A DNA stretch of 64,000 nt from Amycolatopsis roodepoortensis (GTDB lineage Bacteria; Actinomycetota; Actinomycetes; Mycobacteriales; Pseudonocardiaceae), in assembly GCF_014873915.1 (NCBI RefSeq), contig NZ_JADBEJ010000005.1:1860001-1924000 (forward strand), in the 5' to 3' direction. Below the pieces are notes generated by a model. That model saw nothing but the letters and a program-made list of their open reading frames with translations, was not told the origin of the DNA and ran no database searches. Each line of letters opens with the position of its first letter. Within the stretch, counting starts at the first letter, position 1. The position numbers were made by a program, and so were the translations under genes. This document shows, piece by piece, positions 16,681 through 23,625 of the stretch.

Positions 16681-17297
16681 CCACCGGCGCCGACCTGCTC
16701 GGCCTGTCCCCCGTGATGCCCGTCGTCGTGCTCGACGACGCCGACGACGCCGTGCCCACCGCGCGGGCCCTGCTCGCGGGAGGGATCGGCGTGATCGAGC
16801 TGACCCTGCGGACCCCGGCGGCACTCGCCTCGATCGAGCGGATCGCCGCGGAGGTCCCGGAGATCGTCATCGGCGCCGGGACCGTCACCGCGCCCGAGCA
16901 CGCCAAGCAGGCCGCCGACGCCGGCGCGAAGTTCCTGGTGACCCCGGGCTGCACGGACGCCGTGCTGGACGCCGCGTTCGACACCGGCCTGCCGTTCCTG
17001 CCGGGCGCGAGCACGGTTTCGGAGGCGATGCGGCTGGCCGAACGCGGGCTGACCGCGCTGAAGTTCTTTCCCGCCGAGGCCAGCGGCGGGGTGGCGTACC
17101 TGAAGTCGATCGGCGGGCCGCTGCCCGGGCTCAAGTTCTGCCCGACCGGCGGGATCACCGTGAAGACCGCCCCGGACTATCTCGCACTGTCCAATGTGGG
17201 CTGCATCGGCGGATCGTGGCTGACTCCGAAGGACGCCTTGGCGGCCAAGGACTTCGGGAAGATCGAAGCCTTCGCGGCGGAGGCTTCGAAGCTCTGA
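16677..17297 (+). CDS. eda: KDPG aldolase
   Basis: 206 residues. It cleaves 2-keto-3-deoxy-6-phosphogluconate to pyruvate and glyceraldehyde 3-phosphate. The segment GVIELTLRTP near residue 40 carries the conserved Glu, and the Schiff-base Lys is in LKFFPAEASGG near residue 123. The phosphate-binding loop is the later CPTGGI. The GTG start overlaps the edd stop by four bases, so the two enzymes are made together. A hairpin follows the stop after a few bases. Together with Edd this gives a complete Entner-Doudoroff branch. Confidence 0.94.
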   Translation: MTTGADLLGLSPVMPVVVLDDADDAVPTARALLAGGIGVIELTLRTPAALASIERIAAEVPEIVIGAGTVTAPEHAKQAADAGAKFLVTPGCTDAVLDAAFDTGLPFLPGASTVSEAMRLAERGLTALKFFPAEASGGVAYLKSIGGPLPGLKFCPTGGITVKTAPDYLALSNVGCIGGSWLTPKDALAAKDFGKIEAFAAEASKL

Positions 17298-17302
17298 TCT
17301 CG

Positions 17303-17335
17303 GTGAGGGCCACTGGCGTGCCGAGTGGCCCTCAC
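17303..17335. terminator. Hairpin between eda and a convergent gene
   Basis: GTGAGGGCCACT at 17303-17314 pairs perfectly with AGTGGCCCTCAC at 17324-17335 across a nine-base loop. It sits five bases after the eda stop and six bases before the stop of the convergent acetyltransferase gene, so it can end both transcripts. Confidence 0.75.
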
Positions 17336-17340
17336 TGGTT

Positions 17341-17778
17341 TCACAGTGGCAACTGGTACTGGATGAAGCCCCGGTTGACCGCGACCCGGTCGTACAGGCG
17401 GCGCGCGGTGGCGTTGGATTCCTTGGTGTGCCAGTAAACCCTGCCGCAGTCGCGGGCGCGCGCCCAGTCCGCGACGGCCTCGATCAGCGCCCGCGCGACC
17501 CCCTTGCCGCGGGCTTCCGGCGCGGTGAACAGATCTTGCAGGTAACAGACGTCGGTGAGCGCGGATGTACTGGGATGCATGAGGAAATGCGTGATCCCGA
17601 CGAGCTCGCCGCCCAGGTGGGCGCCGAGCGCGTGCATCCGCTCCCCCGCCTGGAATTCGCGCCAGGCTCGGTCGTAGACCTCCTGGGGCGCGACACGTTC
17701 GTAGAAGGCGATGTACGCGCGAAACAAGTGTTCCCAGGCTTCGCGGTCTTCGGGCTTCAACGGCTCGATGGTGATCAT
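17341..17778 (-). CDS. GNAT family N-acetyltransferase
   Basis: 145 residues with a complete single GNAT fold. The acetyl-CoA pyrophosphate-binding loop is APEARGKGVARALIEAV at about residues 89-105, preceded by the strand YLQDLFT. The C-terminal part, VYWHTKESNATARRLYDRV, is the usual last helix region. The substrate is not apparent. It stands alone, convergent with eda, and is separated from the gene behind it by a hairpin. Confidence 0.85.
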   Translation of the reverse strand: MITIEPLKPEDREAWEHLFRAYIAFYERVAPQEVYDRAWREFQAGERMHALGAHLGGELVGITHFLMHPSTSALTDVCYLQDLFTAPEARGKGVARALIEAVADWARARDCGRVYWHTKESNATARRLYDRVAVNRGFIQYQLPL

Positions 17779-17826
17779 GTGGCCCTCCCAGTGATCAACC
17801 GAGCCTAGGGTTTAGCCGCTGTCTCG

Positions 17827-17864
17827 CGAGTGGCCAATCACGCGCTAAAGCAGGCTGCCACTCG
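17827..17864. terminator. Hairpin after the DUF1801-like gene
   Basis: CGAGTGGC at 17827-17834 pairs with GCCACTCG at 17857-17864, ending right at the stop codon of the minus-strand gene at 17865. The loop is long (22 bases), so this is a weak terminator candidate. Confidence 0.4.
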
Positions 17865-18305
17865 TCAGCTGACGGCTTGCTTCACCAGGGTGGCGATGCG
17901 CCGTTCCACCTCCGGGGTGACGCCGGTCAGCGCGAAGGCCGTCGCCCACATCGCGCCGTCGTCCAGCCGGGCGGCCTCGTTGAAGCCGAGCGTCGCGTAC
18001 CGCGTCTTGAACTTGGCCGCCGCCTGGAAGAAGCAGACGATCTTGCCGTCCAGCGCGTAGGCGGGCTGGCCATACCAGAGTTTCGGCGCGAGCATCGGGG
18101 CGTTCGCCTTCACGACGGTGTGGACCAGCTCGGCCAGCGCCCGGTCCTCTTCGGGCATCTCGGCGATCTTCGCGACCACGTCCTGCTCGGCCGCCGCCGC
18201 TTTGTCGGCGGCGGAACCGCGGCGGGCCGCCTTCTTCATGTCCTGGGCGTGTTCCTTCATCGCGGCCTTCTCTTCGGCCGTGAATCCTTCGTACGTGGTG
18301 CTCAT
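17865..18305 (-). CDS. DUF1801 / YdhG-like iron chaperone family protein
   Basis: 146 residues. The N-terminal third is a charged helix (AEEKAAMKEHAQDMKKAARR) and the rest is a DUF1801-type domain, with the typical ANAPMLAPKLWYGQPAYALDGKIVCFFQ region, quoted here only for its middle part near residues 66-90. Related proteins include frataxin-like iron chaperones of Bacillus, but whether this member handles iron is not clear. The start at 18305 has AAGGAG eleven bases upstream. It follows the VOC gene on the same strand after 50 bases and may share its transcript. Confidence 0.75.
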   Translation of the reverse strand: MSTTYEGFTAEEKAAMKEHAQDMKKAARRGSAADKAAAAEQDVVAKIAEMPEEDRALAELVHTVVKANAPMLAPKLWYGQPAYALDGKIVCFFQAAAKFKTRYATLGFNEAARLDDGAMWATAFALTGVTPEVERRIATLVKQAVS

Positions 18306-18355
18306 GGCGGCTTCTCCTTGGTAAGCGGCGAGCGGGGGCATCCGGAAGTGGCACA

Positions 18356-18979
18356 TCAGGACTGGGCGGCGAGAGCCGAGGTCTCCCAGGCGAACCCGTC
18401 GAGGTCGGTGAACGGGGCGACGCCGCAGATCGCGATGCGGTGCGAACCGGTGCCCTCCGGGGACACGCCGGCGTCCTTGGCCAGGGCCTTGCGCTTGTAC
18501 AGCGCCAGCTTCACGGGGCTCGAGCCGGATTCGAACTCGACGTACACGCGGCCGAAGCTCTTGCCCACGGTGAGGCCGTGCTCGACGTAGAACTTCTTGC
18601 TCGCGGCCACGTCGGCGACGCCCAGCAGCAACACGATGGCGTCGAATTCACGGGCGGCCGGCGCGGTGTTCTTCTTCGCCGAGGTGGCGATCTTCCAGAT
18701 CGCGCCGTCCGGAGCCTGGACGGTTCCGCCGTAACCCCACATCGACTTCGCGGCGGGCTTGATCACGGTCGCCCCGGCGGCGACGGCGGCGTCGATGAGC
18801 GCGTCGGCGTTGGCGGGCTGGGAAACCGTGAGGGAGAGGGTGTAGCCGCGGAAGCCGGTGGACGGCTCCTGCGAAGCCCGGAAGCGCAGTTCCGAGCCGA
18901 GCCCGAAGGCGGTGGTGTAGAAGCGTTCGGCGGCCTCGGTGTCGGCCACTTCGAGGGTGATGGCGTCGATGAAGTTCAT
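18356..18979 (-). CDS. VOC family protein with two tandem domains
   Basis: 207 residues containing two glyoxalase/bleomycin-type half domains, about residues 1-100 and 110-205. Landmarks are ITLEVADTEAAERFYTTAFGL at the start of the first, WGYGGTVQAPDGAIWKIA at its end, and LGVADVAASKKFYVEHGL at the start of the second. Such proteins bind metal and a small substrate, or act as binding proteins. No precise function can be assigned. The start at 18979 puts the first strand directly at the N-terminus. Confidence 0.8.
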   Translation of the reverse strand: MNFIDAITLEVADTEAAERFYTTAFGLGSELRFRASQEPSTGFRGYTLSLTVSQPANADALIDAAVAAGATVIKPAAKSMWGYGGTVQAPDGAIWKIATSAKKNTAPAAREFDAIVLLLGVADVAASKKFYVEHGLTVGKSFGRVYVEFESGSSPVKLALYKRKALAKDAGVSPEGTGSHRIAICGVAPFTDLDGFAWETSALAAQS

Positions 18980-19087
18980 GCCGGTAACGCTATTTCCGGG
19001 CGGGCTTCCGGCGCTTCTCGATTCCTGATCGGTCACATCGGCGCTGGTCGGAGGCTTGCTCCGGCGCCCCGCAGGCGTCGAACACGG

Positions 19088-19258
19088 CGGTGGCGTGATC
19101 GAAGGGACGACACGCGTGATCAGAGGGACGACACGTGTGATCCAACGGCCGACACGTGTGTCCAGACGGACGTCTCTCGGCGGAACTCGGCCGCGAGCGT
19201 GCCGGCCGTCCGATCACACGTGCCGGCCGTTGGATCACGTGTGCCGGCCTGTCTGAAC
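19088..19258. repeat. Array of ACACGTGTGATC-type units with inverted half
   Basis: Three forward units with the core GACACGYGTGATC or GACACGTGTG (near 19112, 19134 and 19156) are spaced by about 22 bases. After a GC-rich centre the reverse complement follows in two units (GATCACACGTGCCGGCC near 19212 and GGATCACGTGTGCCGGCC near 19234). Part of the spacer, CCAACGGCCG, is also mirrored. The region contains no gene. It resembles in design, but not in sequence, the arrays at 49431-49529 and 62020-62148. Confidence 0.7.
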
Positions 19259-19264
19259 GCGAAA

Positions 19265-19300
19265 CACCGGCCCGCGGGCACGTGTGCCCGCGGGCCGGTG
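19265..19300. terminator. Perfect hairpin after recX
   Basis: CACCGGCCCGCGGGCAC (19265-19281) and GTGCCCGCGGGCCGGTG (19284-19300) are perfect 17-base complements with a two-base loop. It lies 20 bases after the recX stop on the minus strand and is the likely end of the recA-recX transcript. Confidence 0.8.
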
Positions 19301-19320
19301 AGCGGCTCGGGTGATGGAGC

Positions 19321-19863
19321 TCAGTCGAGGGTGGCGTCGTCCAGCATCGCCGACTCGGCGCCGAACTCGCGGAGTTCGTCGCGGATCACGGTGTAGGCCA
19401 GCCCCTGGGGATAGCCCTTGCGGGCGAGGAAGCCCAGCAGGCGGCGGATCGCCGTCTGCTCGTCGACGTTGCCCAAGGAGCGCATGCGCTTCCGTACCAG
19501 CTCTCGGGCGCGCTGCTCCTCTGCCTCTCGGTCCACCTCTTCGGCGGCCTGGACGGCGATATCCCCATCGATTCCTTTGCGTTTGAGTTCGGCTACGAGG
19601 GCGTTCCGTGCCAGGCCCATGTTGGCATGGCGGGAACGCACCCACATCTCGGCGAACTCGGCGTCGTTGATGAGCCCTGCCTTGTCCAGCTTACCGAGCA
19701 GGGTCTCCGTCGTCTCCTCGTCGAAGCCCTTGCGCTTGAGGGCCTGACGCAGTTCCTCCGTGGAACGCGGGCGCGCGGCCAGGAGATCGAAGCAGATCTC
19801 CTTGGCCTTCTTCCTCCGCTCGTCCGGCGGCAGCTCCGCCGGATCCACTTTGGGCGCACGCAT
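19321..19863 (-). CDS. recX: Regulatory protein RecX
   Basis: 180 residues, all helical. RecX binds RecA filaments and modulates recombinase and coprotease activity. Family landmarks are EICFDLLAARPRSTEELRQAL near residue 22, GFDEETTETLLGKLDKAGLINDAEFA near 46 and GIDGDIAVQAAE near 97, given here as region markers. It follows recA on the same strand after 144 bases that contain two hairpins, so it is probably expressed at a lower level by readthrough. Length is normal for actinobacterial RecX. Confidence 0.92.
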   Translation of the reverse strand: MRAPKVDPAELPPDERRKKAKEICFDLLAARPRSTEELRQALKRKGFDEETTETLLGKLDKAGLINDAEFAEMWVRSRHANMGLARNALVAELKRKGIDGDIAVQAAEEVDREAEEQRARELVRKRMRSLGNVDEQTAIRRLLGFLARKGYPQGLAYTVIRDELREFGAESAMLDDATLD

Positions 19864-19917
19864 TCAGCTATCACTCCAGTCGAAACGATCGATCGGTGAC
19901 TTCACCCCTGGCGGGGG

Positions 19918-19979
19918 TCTGGGGGTTCGCCCCCCAGAAGGCACGGCGAAGGGATCCGGCGAGTGCTCTCCGCGAGCAC
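19918..19979 (-). promoter_or_regulatory. Two hairpins in the recA-recX gap
   Basis: TCTGGGGG pairs with CCCCCAGA across a TTCGC loop (19918-19938), and GTGCTC pairs with GAGCAC at 19963-19979. Neither has a T-run. In other bacteria a leaky terminator between recA and recX keeps RecX low relative to RecA; these hairpins are placed to do the same. Confidence 0.5.
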
Positions 19980-20007
19980 ACTTCACCCGATCCCGCGGCC
20001 GCGGAAC

Positions 20008-21048
20008 TCAGAAGTCGACCGGCGCGGGGGCGGCTTCGGCGTCGACGGCGGCACCGATGCCCAGCTTCTCCTTGATGCGCTTCTCGATCTCGTTGGCGAT
20101 GTCCGGGTTGTCCAGCAGGAACTTGCGGGCGTTCTCCTTGCCCTGGCCCAACTGGTCGCCCTCGTAGGTGTACCAGGCGCCGGACTTGCGCAGGATGCCC
20201 TGGTCGACACCCATGTCGATCAACGAACCCTCGCGGGAGACACCCTTGCCGTAAAGGATGTCGAACTCGGCCTGCTTGAAGGGCGGGGCGACCTTGTTCT
20301 TCACGACCTTGACGCGGGTGCGGTTGCCGACGGGCTCGCCACCGTCCTTCAGCGTCTCGATGCGGCGGACGTCCAGGCGGACCGAGGCGTAGAACTTCAG
20401 CGCCTTACCACCGGTCGTGGTCTCCGGGGAGCCGAACATGACGCCGATCTTCTCGCGCAGCTGGTTGATGAAGATCGCGGTGGTGCCGGAGTTGTTCATC
20501 GCACCGGTCATCTTCCGCAGGGCCTGGCTCATCAGCCGGGCCTGGAGGCCGACGTGGTTGTCGCCCATCTCGCCCTCGATCTCGGCGCGCGGCACGAGCG
20601 CGGCGACCGAGTCGATGACCAGGATGTCGAGCGCGCCGGAGCGGATCAGCATGTCCGCGATCTCGAGCGCCTGCTCACCGGTGTCCGGCTGGGAGACCAG
20701 CAGCGCGTCGGTGTCGACGCCGAGCTTCTTGGCGTACTCCGGGTCCAGCGCGTGCTCCGCGTCGATGAACGCGGCGATGCCGCCGTTCTTCTGCGCGTTG
20801 GCGACCGCGTGGAGCGCGACGGTGGTCTTACCGGAGGACTCCGGACCGTAGATCTCGATGACCCGGCCGCGGGGAAGGCCACCGATCCCGAGCGCGACGT
20901 CGAGTGCGATGGCGCCGGTGGGGATGACCTCGATCGGCGCGCGGCCCTCTTCGCCGAGGCGCATGACCGAGCCCTTGCCGTACTGCTTGTCGATCTGGGC
21001 GAGGGCCAGTTCGAGCGCCTTGTCCTTGTCGGGTGCTGCTGGTGCCAT
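20008..21048 (-). CDS. recA: Recombinase RecA
   Basis: 346 residues. RecA forms filaments on single-stranded DNA, exchanges strands and triggers LexA self-cleavage. Walker A is GPESSGKT (about 68-75); the following parts, including QPDTGEQALEI and the L1/L2 DNA-binding loops (EIEGEMGDNHVGLQARLMSQ and FINQLREKIGVMFG), are standard. The gene has no intein, unlike recA of Mycobacterium tuberculosis. The start at 21048 has GAGGTGG six bases upstream; an ATG nine bases earlier at 21057 is less well placed. Two damage-inducible promoter elements lie upstream. Confidence 0.97.
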   Translation of the reverse strand: MAPAAPDKDKALELALAQIDKQYGKGSVMRLGEEGRAPIEVIPTGAIALDVALGIGGLPRGRVIEIYGPESSGKTTVALHAVANAQKNGGIAAFIDAEHALDPEYAKKLGVDTDALLVSQPDTGEQALEIADMLIRSGALDILVIDSVAALVPRAEIEGEMGDNHVGLQARLMSQALRKMTGAMNNSGTTAIFINQLREKIGVMFGSPETTTGGKALKFYASVRLDVRRIETLKDGGEPVGNRTRVKVVKNKVAPPFKQAEFDILYGKGVSREGSLIDMGVDQGILRKSGAWYTYEGDQLGQGKENARKFLLDNPDIANEIEKRIKEKLGIGAAVDAEAAPAPVDF

Positions 21049-21108
21049 GGAGTCCACCTCGTTGGTTGAGCCGGGTAGGGCTTGTTCAGTTCTGAGCTGT
21101 CGGGTCCG

Positions 21109-21131
21109 ACGCTACGGGCGACCACCGACAA
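21109..21131 (-). promoter_or_regulatory. PafBC-type (RecA-NDp) promoter of recA
   Basis: On the minus strand TTGTCGGTG is followed after eight bases by TAGCGT. This matches the RecA-NDp consensus TTGTCRGTG-N8-TANNNT, the LexA-independent DNA-damage promoter of mycobacteria activated by PafBC. It ends 60 bases before the recA start, leaving a leader of about 50 bases. The match is exact at every defined position. Confidence 0.8.
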
Positions 21132-21188
21132 TTCCAGGCCTCGCGCCCAAGCTGTGGATCGCTGACCCCGTTGTGGACAACACCCTAG

Positions 21189-21204
21189 ACGAACGTGTGT
21201 TCGA
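21189..21204 (-). promoter_or_regulatory. LexA (SOS) box upstream of recA
   Basis: On the minus strand TCGAAC-ACAC-GTTCGT matches the actinobacterial SOS box TCGAAC-N4-GTTCGA with one mismatch. A possible -10 element, TAGGGT, lies immediately downstream at 21182-21187, so LexA bound here would block a second promoter of recA. It lies in the gap between recA and the DUF3046 gene. Confidence 0.8.
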
Positions 21205-21254
21205 GGCCGCGACCGACACGCCGTCGCGCTAGGGTTCTTGCCTTTTCGCCGAGG

Positions 21255-21449
21255 TCAGCGCCGCTCGGGCGGGATCTCGAAGGCTTCGCAGACCGCCCGC
21301 CAGACGTCCTTGGCCGAGGTTCCCGCGTCGAGGGCCTGTTCGACGGTCCGGCCCCCGAGTTCGCCGAAGACGTGATCCCTGGAGAGGGTTTCCGCACGTC
21401 CGGGACCGAATTCGTCGGCCATCAGCCGCCGGAAGACCGTGATACGCAT
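21255..21449 (-). CDS. DUF3046 protein, Rv2738c-like
   Basis: 64 residues, beginning MRITVFRRLMADEFG and ending in EAFEIPPERR. This is the short DUF3046 family that stands before recA in many actinobacteria (Rv2738c in M. tuberculosis). The sequence is mainly helical, with no cysteine cluster or signal peptide. Function is unknown. The recA promoters lie between this gene and recA, so it is unlikely to be needed for recA induction. A strong palindrome separates it from the Hsp70-like gene. Confidence 0.85.
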   Translation of the reverse strand: MRITVFRRLMADEFGPGRAETLSRDHVFGELGGRTVEQALDAGTSAKDVWRAVCEAFEIPPERR

Positions 21450-21482
21450 CGGGAGAAGTCTAGCCCCGCCTCGAGCACGAAA

Positions 21483-21535
21483 CGCGTGAAGGCCCCCTTC
21501 CCTCGGCTGAGCCGAGGGAAGGGGGCCTTCACGCG
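21483..21535. repeat. 53-bp palindrome, family 1 (copy B)
   Basis: Identical over 53 bases to positions 7-59: perfect arms around one central base, with the core GAAGGCCCCCTTCC. It lies 11 bases after the stop of the Hsp70-like gene and before the DUF3046 gene, both on the minus strand, so a terminator role for the Hsp70-like gene is likely. Identity in both arms and centre suggests recent copying or gene conversion. Confidence 0.85.
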
Positions 21536-21546
21536 CGAACAGGGGA

Positions 21547-23454
21547 CTATTCGCCCGGCTGGACGCTCTTTTCGAAGTAGTCGGCCAGTTCGCCCGGCGT
21601 CGGGTTCTGGCCTTCGGTCGGGACCTGGTAGATGAAGCCGACCAGCGGCCGGTCGGTCACGGTGAACACCAGCACGGCGGCGTTCCGCCCGGCGGCCGAG
21701 GAGTACTGGCCCTCCAGGGCGTTGCCTGCCCACTTGGCCTCGGTGCGGTCTCCCCCGGCCGATTTGAGCAGTCCGTCGGTGTAGGCCTTGAGCTTGTCCG
21801 CGGAGTCGCTCTGCAGATAGGTCACCTGGGTCCCGGCGCGGCCAGGGGCGGAGCAGGTCGACGTCACGCCGAGATCCTCCGCCGGTTTCGCCGGCCCGTT
21901 GCCCATACCGGGTTTGCAGTCGCCGGTGTCGGCGATCTTCCCGGCGAGCTGGCGCAGGCAACCGGTGAGGCCCTTGTCGTCGGCCGCACCGGGCGCCTTG
22001 CACTCTTCGGCCGTGTAGGTCGCCACCGAAGAGGACGTCAGGAAGTAGGTGAGCCCGGCGGCGAGCAGCACGACGACGGCCACGATGGCACCGATGACCA
22101 GCGGTTTCTTCTTGCTCGCGGGCGCCTTGTCACCGGTGGTCTGCCCGGCCAGCGAGTACGTCGGGAAATTCGTCGGCGCGGGCTGCTGCTGAACCTGCTG
22201 CGGACCACTGTTCGGGTAACCCGACTGGGGGAAACCGCCGGACTGACCGGGGCCGTTCCCCTGGTATCCGGGAATCGACGCGACCTGCTGCGGCGGCGGC
22301 GCGTACGGGCCCGAAACGCCGGGGTGCGCACCGGTTCCCGCGGCGACCTGCCCTTCGACGCCCTGCGTGCGCGAGCTGATGCCGTCGGAGGCGACGTGCT
22401 GGGCGCCGAGCGCGACCGCGGTCTCGGGCTGGTCCAAGCTGCCGGGGACGACGCCGAGCTTCTCCGCGATCAGGCTGCCGACCAGCGGGAGACGGCTCGA
22501 ACCGCCGACGAGGTAGATGCCGGCGAGCCGGTCCGGGGTCATCCCGGCCGAGCGGACCACTCGCGACATCAGCTCGACACTGCGCAGCATCGAGGGCCGC
22601 ACCAGCGCTTCGAGTTCCCCTCGCGTGACGAGGACGTCCTCGAACGGCTCCGGCATCGGGACCTCGGTCTGAGGGTGCCGCGAGAGGGCCTCCTTCGCCG
22701 CCTTCACGTCCTCCTGCAGCGCGCGCCGCGTACGACGGTCCGGAGTGGACTCCGGCCGCAGGACCCGCTGCCAGCGCTGGGGATCCTTGTGCGAGACCTC
22801 GCGGCCGACGTGCACCAGGAGCGCCTGGTCGACGTCGAGACCGCCGAGGTCGGGGAGGCCGTCTTCGGCGACGACGGTGAAGCCGCCGTTCGGGGTCGCG
22901 CCGACGATCGCGACGTCGAAGGTGCCGGCGCCGAGGTCGTACACGGCGAGCGCCTGACCGGGCGCGAGCGTCTTGCCGGGGAACGACGCGAAGTGCGCGG
23001 CCGCGGCGACCGGCTCGGGCACGAGCACCAGGTTGCCGCCCATCCCGGCGAGCCGGGCGGCGGACAGCAGCACGTTGCGGCGGGTCGGGCCCCACTGCGC
23101 GGGGTGGGTGAGCCGGACCTCGTCGGGCAGGTCCCCGCCGAGCTGGCGGGTGGTCTCGTCGAGGACGCGGCGCAGGATCGCGGCCAGCACCTCGCTGACC
23201 GGGATGACGTCGGTGCCCAGCAGGAGCGTCTGCTCGTCGATGCGGCGTTTGGGGTTGGGCTCGAAGCGGGTCGGGTCGAGACGGGCGCGGCGTTCGGCGT
23301 CGCGGCCGACCATGATCGTGCCGTCCTCGGTGGCGAACACCGCGGACGGCATGTTGGCCGAACCGTCGACTTCGACCACGCGCGGAGGCCTCCCGTGCGC
23401 CGAAAGGACGGCCACGGTGTTGGACGTCCCGAGGTCCACCGACAGGATCCGCAC
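21547..23454 (-). CDS. Membrane-anchored Hsp70-like protein
   Basis: 635 residues. The first 350 form an Hsp70-type ATPase domain: phosphate loops DLGTSNTVAVL (7-17) and AVYDLGAGTFDVAIV (near 190), and adenosine motif YLVGGSSRLPLV (near 315). Instead of the usual substrate-binding domain there is a linker rich in Gly, Pro and Gln (about 370-445), one transmembrane helix (about 453-475, PLVIGAIVAVVVLLAAGLTYFL) and an outer domain of about 155 residues with four cysteines. The topology suggests cytoplasmic ATP binding linked to an outside domain, as in actinobacterial Hsp70-like envelope proteins. The GTG start has AAGGGG upstream. The role is not known. It is divergent from lhr. Confidence 0.85.
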   Translation of the reverse strand: MRILSVDLGTSNTVAVLSAHGRPPRVVEVDGSANMPSAVFATEDGTIMVGRDAERRARLDPTRFEPNPKRRIDEQTLLLGTDVIPVSEVLAAILRRVLDETTRQLGGDLPDEVRLTHPAQWGPTRRNVLLSAARLAGMGGNLVLVPEPVAAAAHFASFPGKTLAPGQALAVYDLGAGTFDVAIVGATPNGGFTVVAEDGLPDLGGLDVDQALLVHVGREVSHKDPQRWQRVLRPESTPDRRTRRALQEDVKAAKEALSRHPQTEVPMPEPFEDVLVTRGELEALVRPSMLRSVELMSRVVRSAGMTPDRLAGIYLVGGSSRLPLVGSLIAEKLGVVPGSLDQPETAVALGAQHVASDGISSRTQGVEGQVAAGTGAHPGVSGPYAPPPQQVASIPGYQGNGPGQSGGFPQSGYPNSGPQQVQQQPAPTNFPTYSLAGQTTGDKAPASKKKPLVIGAIVAVVVLLAAGLTYFLTSSSVATYTAEECKAPGAADDKGLTGCLRQLAGKIADTGDCKPGMGNGPAKPAEDLGVTSTCSAPGRAGTQVTYLQSDSADKLKAYTDGLLKSAGGDRTEAKWAGNALEGQYSSAAGRNAAVLVFTVTDRPLVGFIYQVPTEGQNPTPGELADYFEKSVQPGE

Positions 23455-23625
23455 AGCTCATACCCCTTCACAGACGAACGGCGACCGCCCCAGCACTGAT
23501 CCGGTCGCGCTGGCGGTGATGCTCCCATGAGCGAGGTCACCGCACGTGCGGAACCCGCCGAACTCGTCCCCGAGCGGGTGCCTCGTCACAGCCTCGGAGC
23601 GAAACTGTCGGTGGTCCGGCGCAGT

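Noticed and set aside
20008..21048. Intein inside recA, as in M. tuberculosis
   Set aside because: The coding sequence is 346 codons without insertion; the standard RecA motifs run continuously.
23527..23625. Earlier start for lhr
   Set aside because: The extra 33 residues have no similarity to the Lhr N-terminus, and lie in the divergent promoter gap with the Hsp70-like gene.
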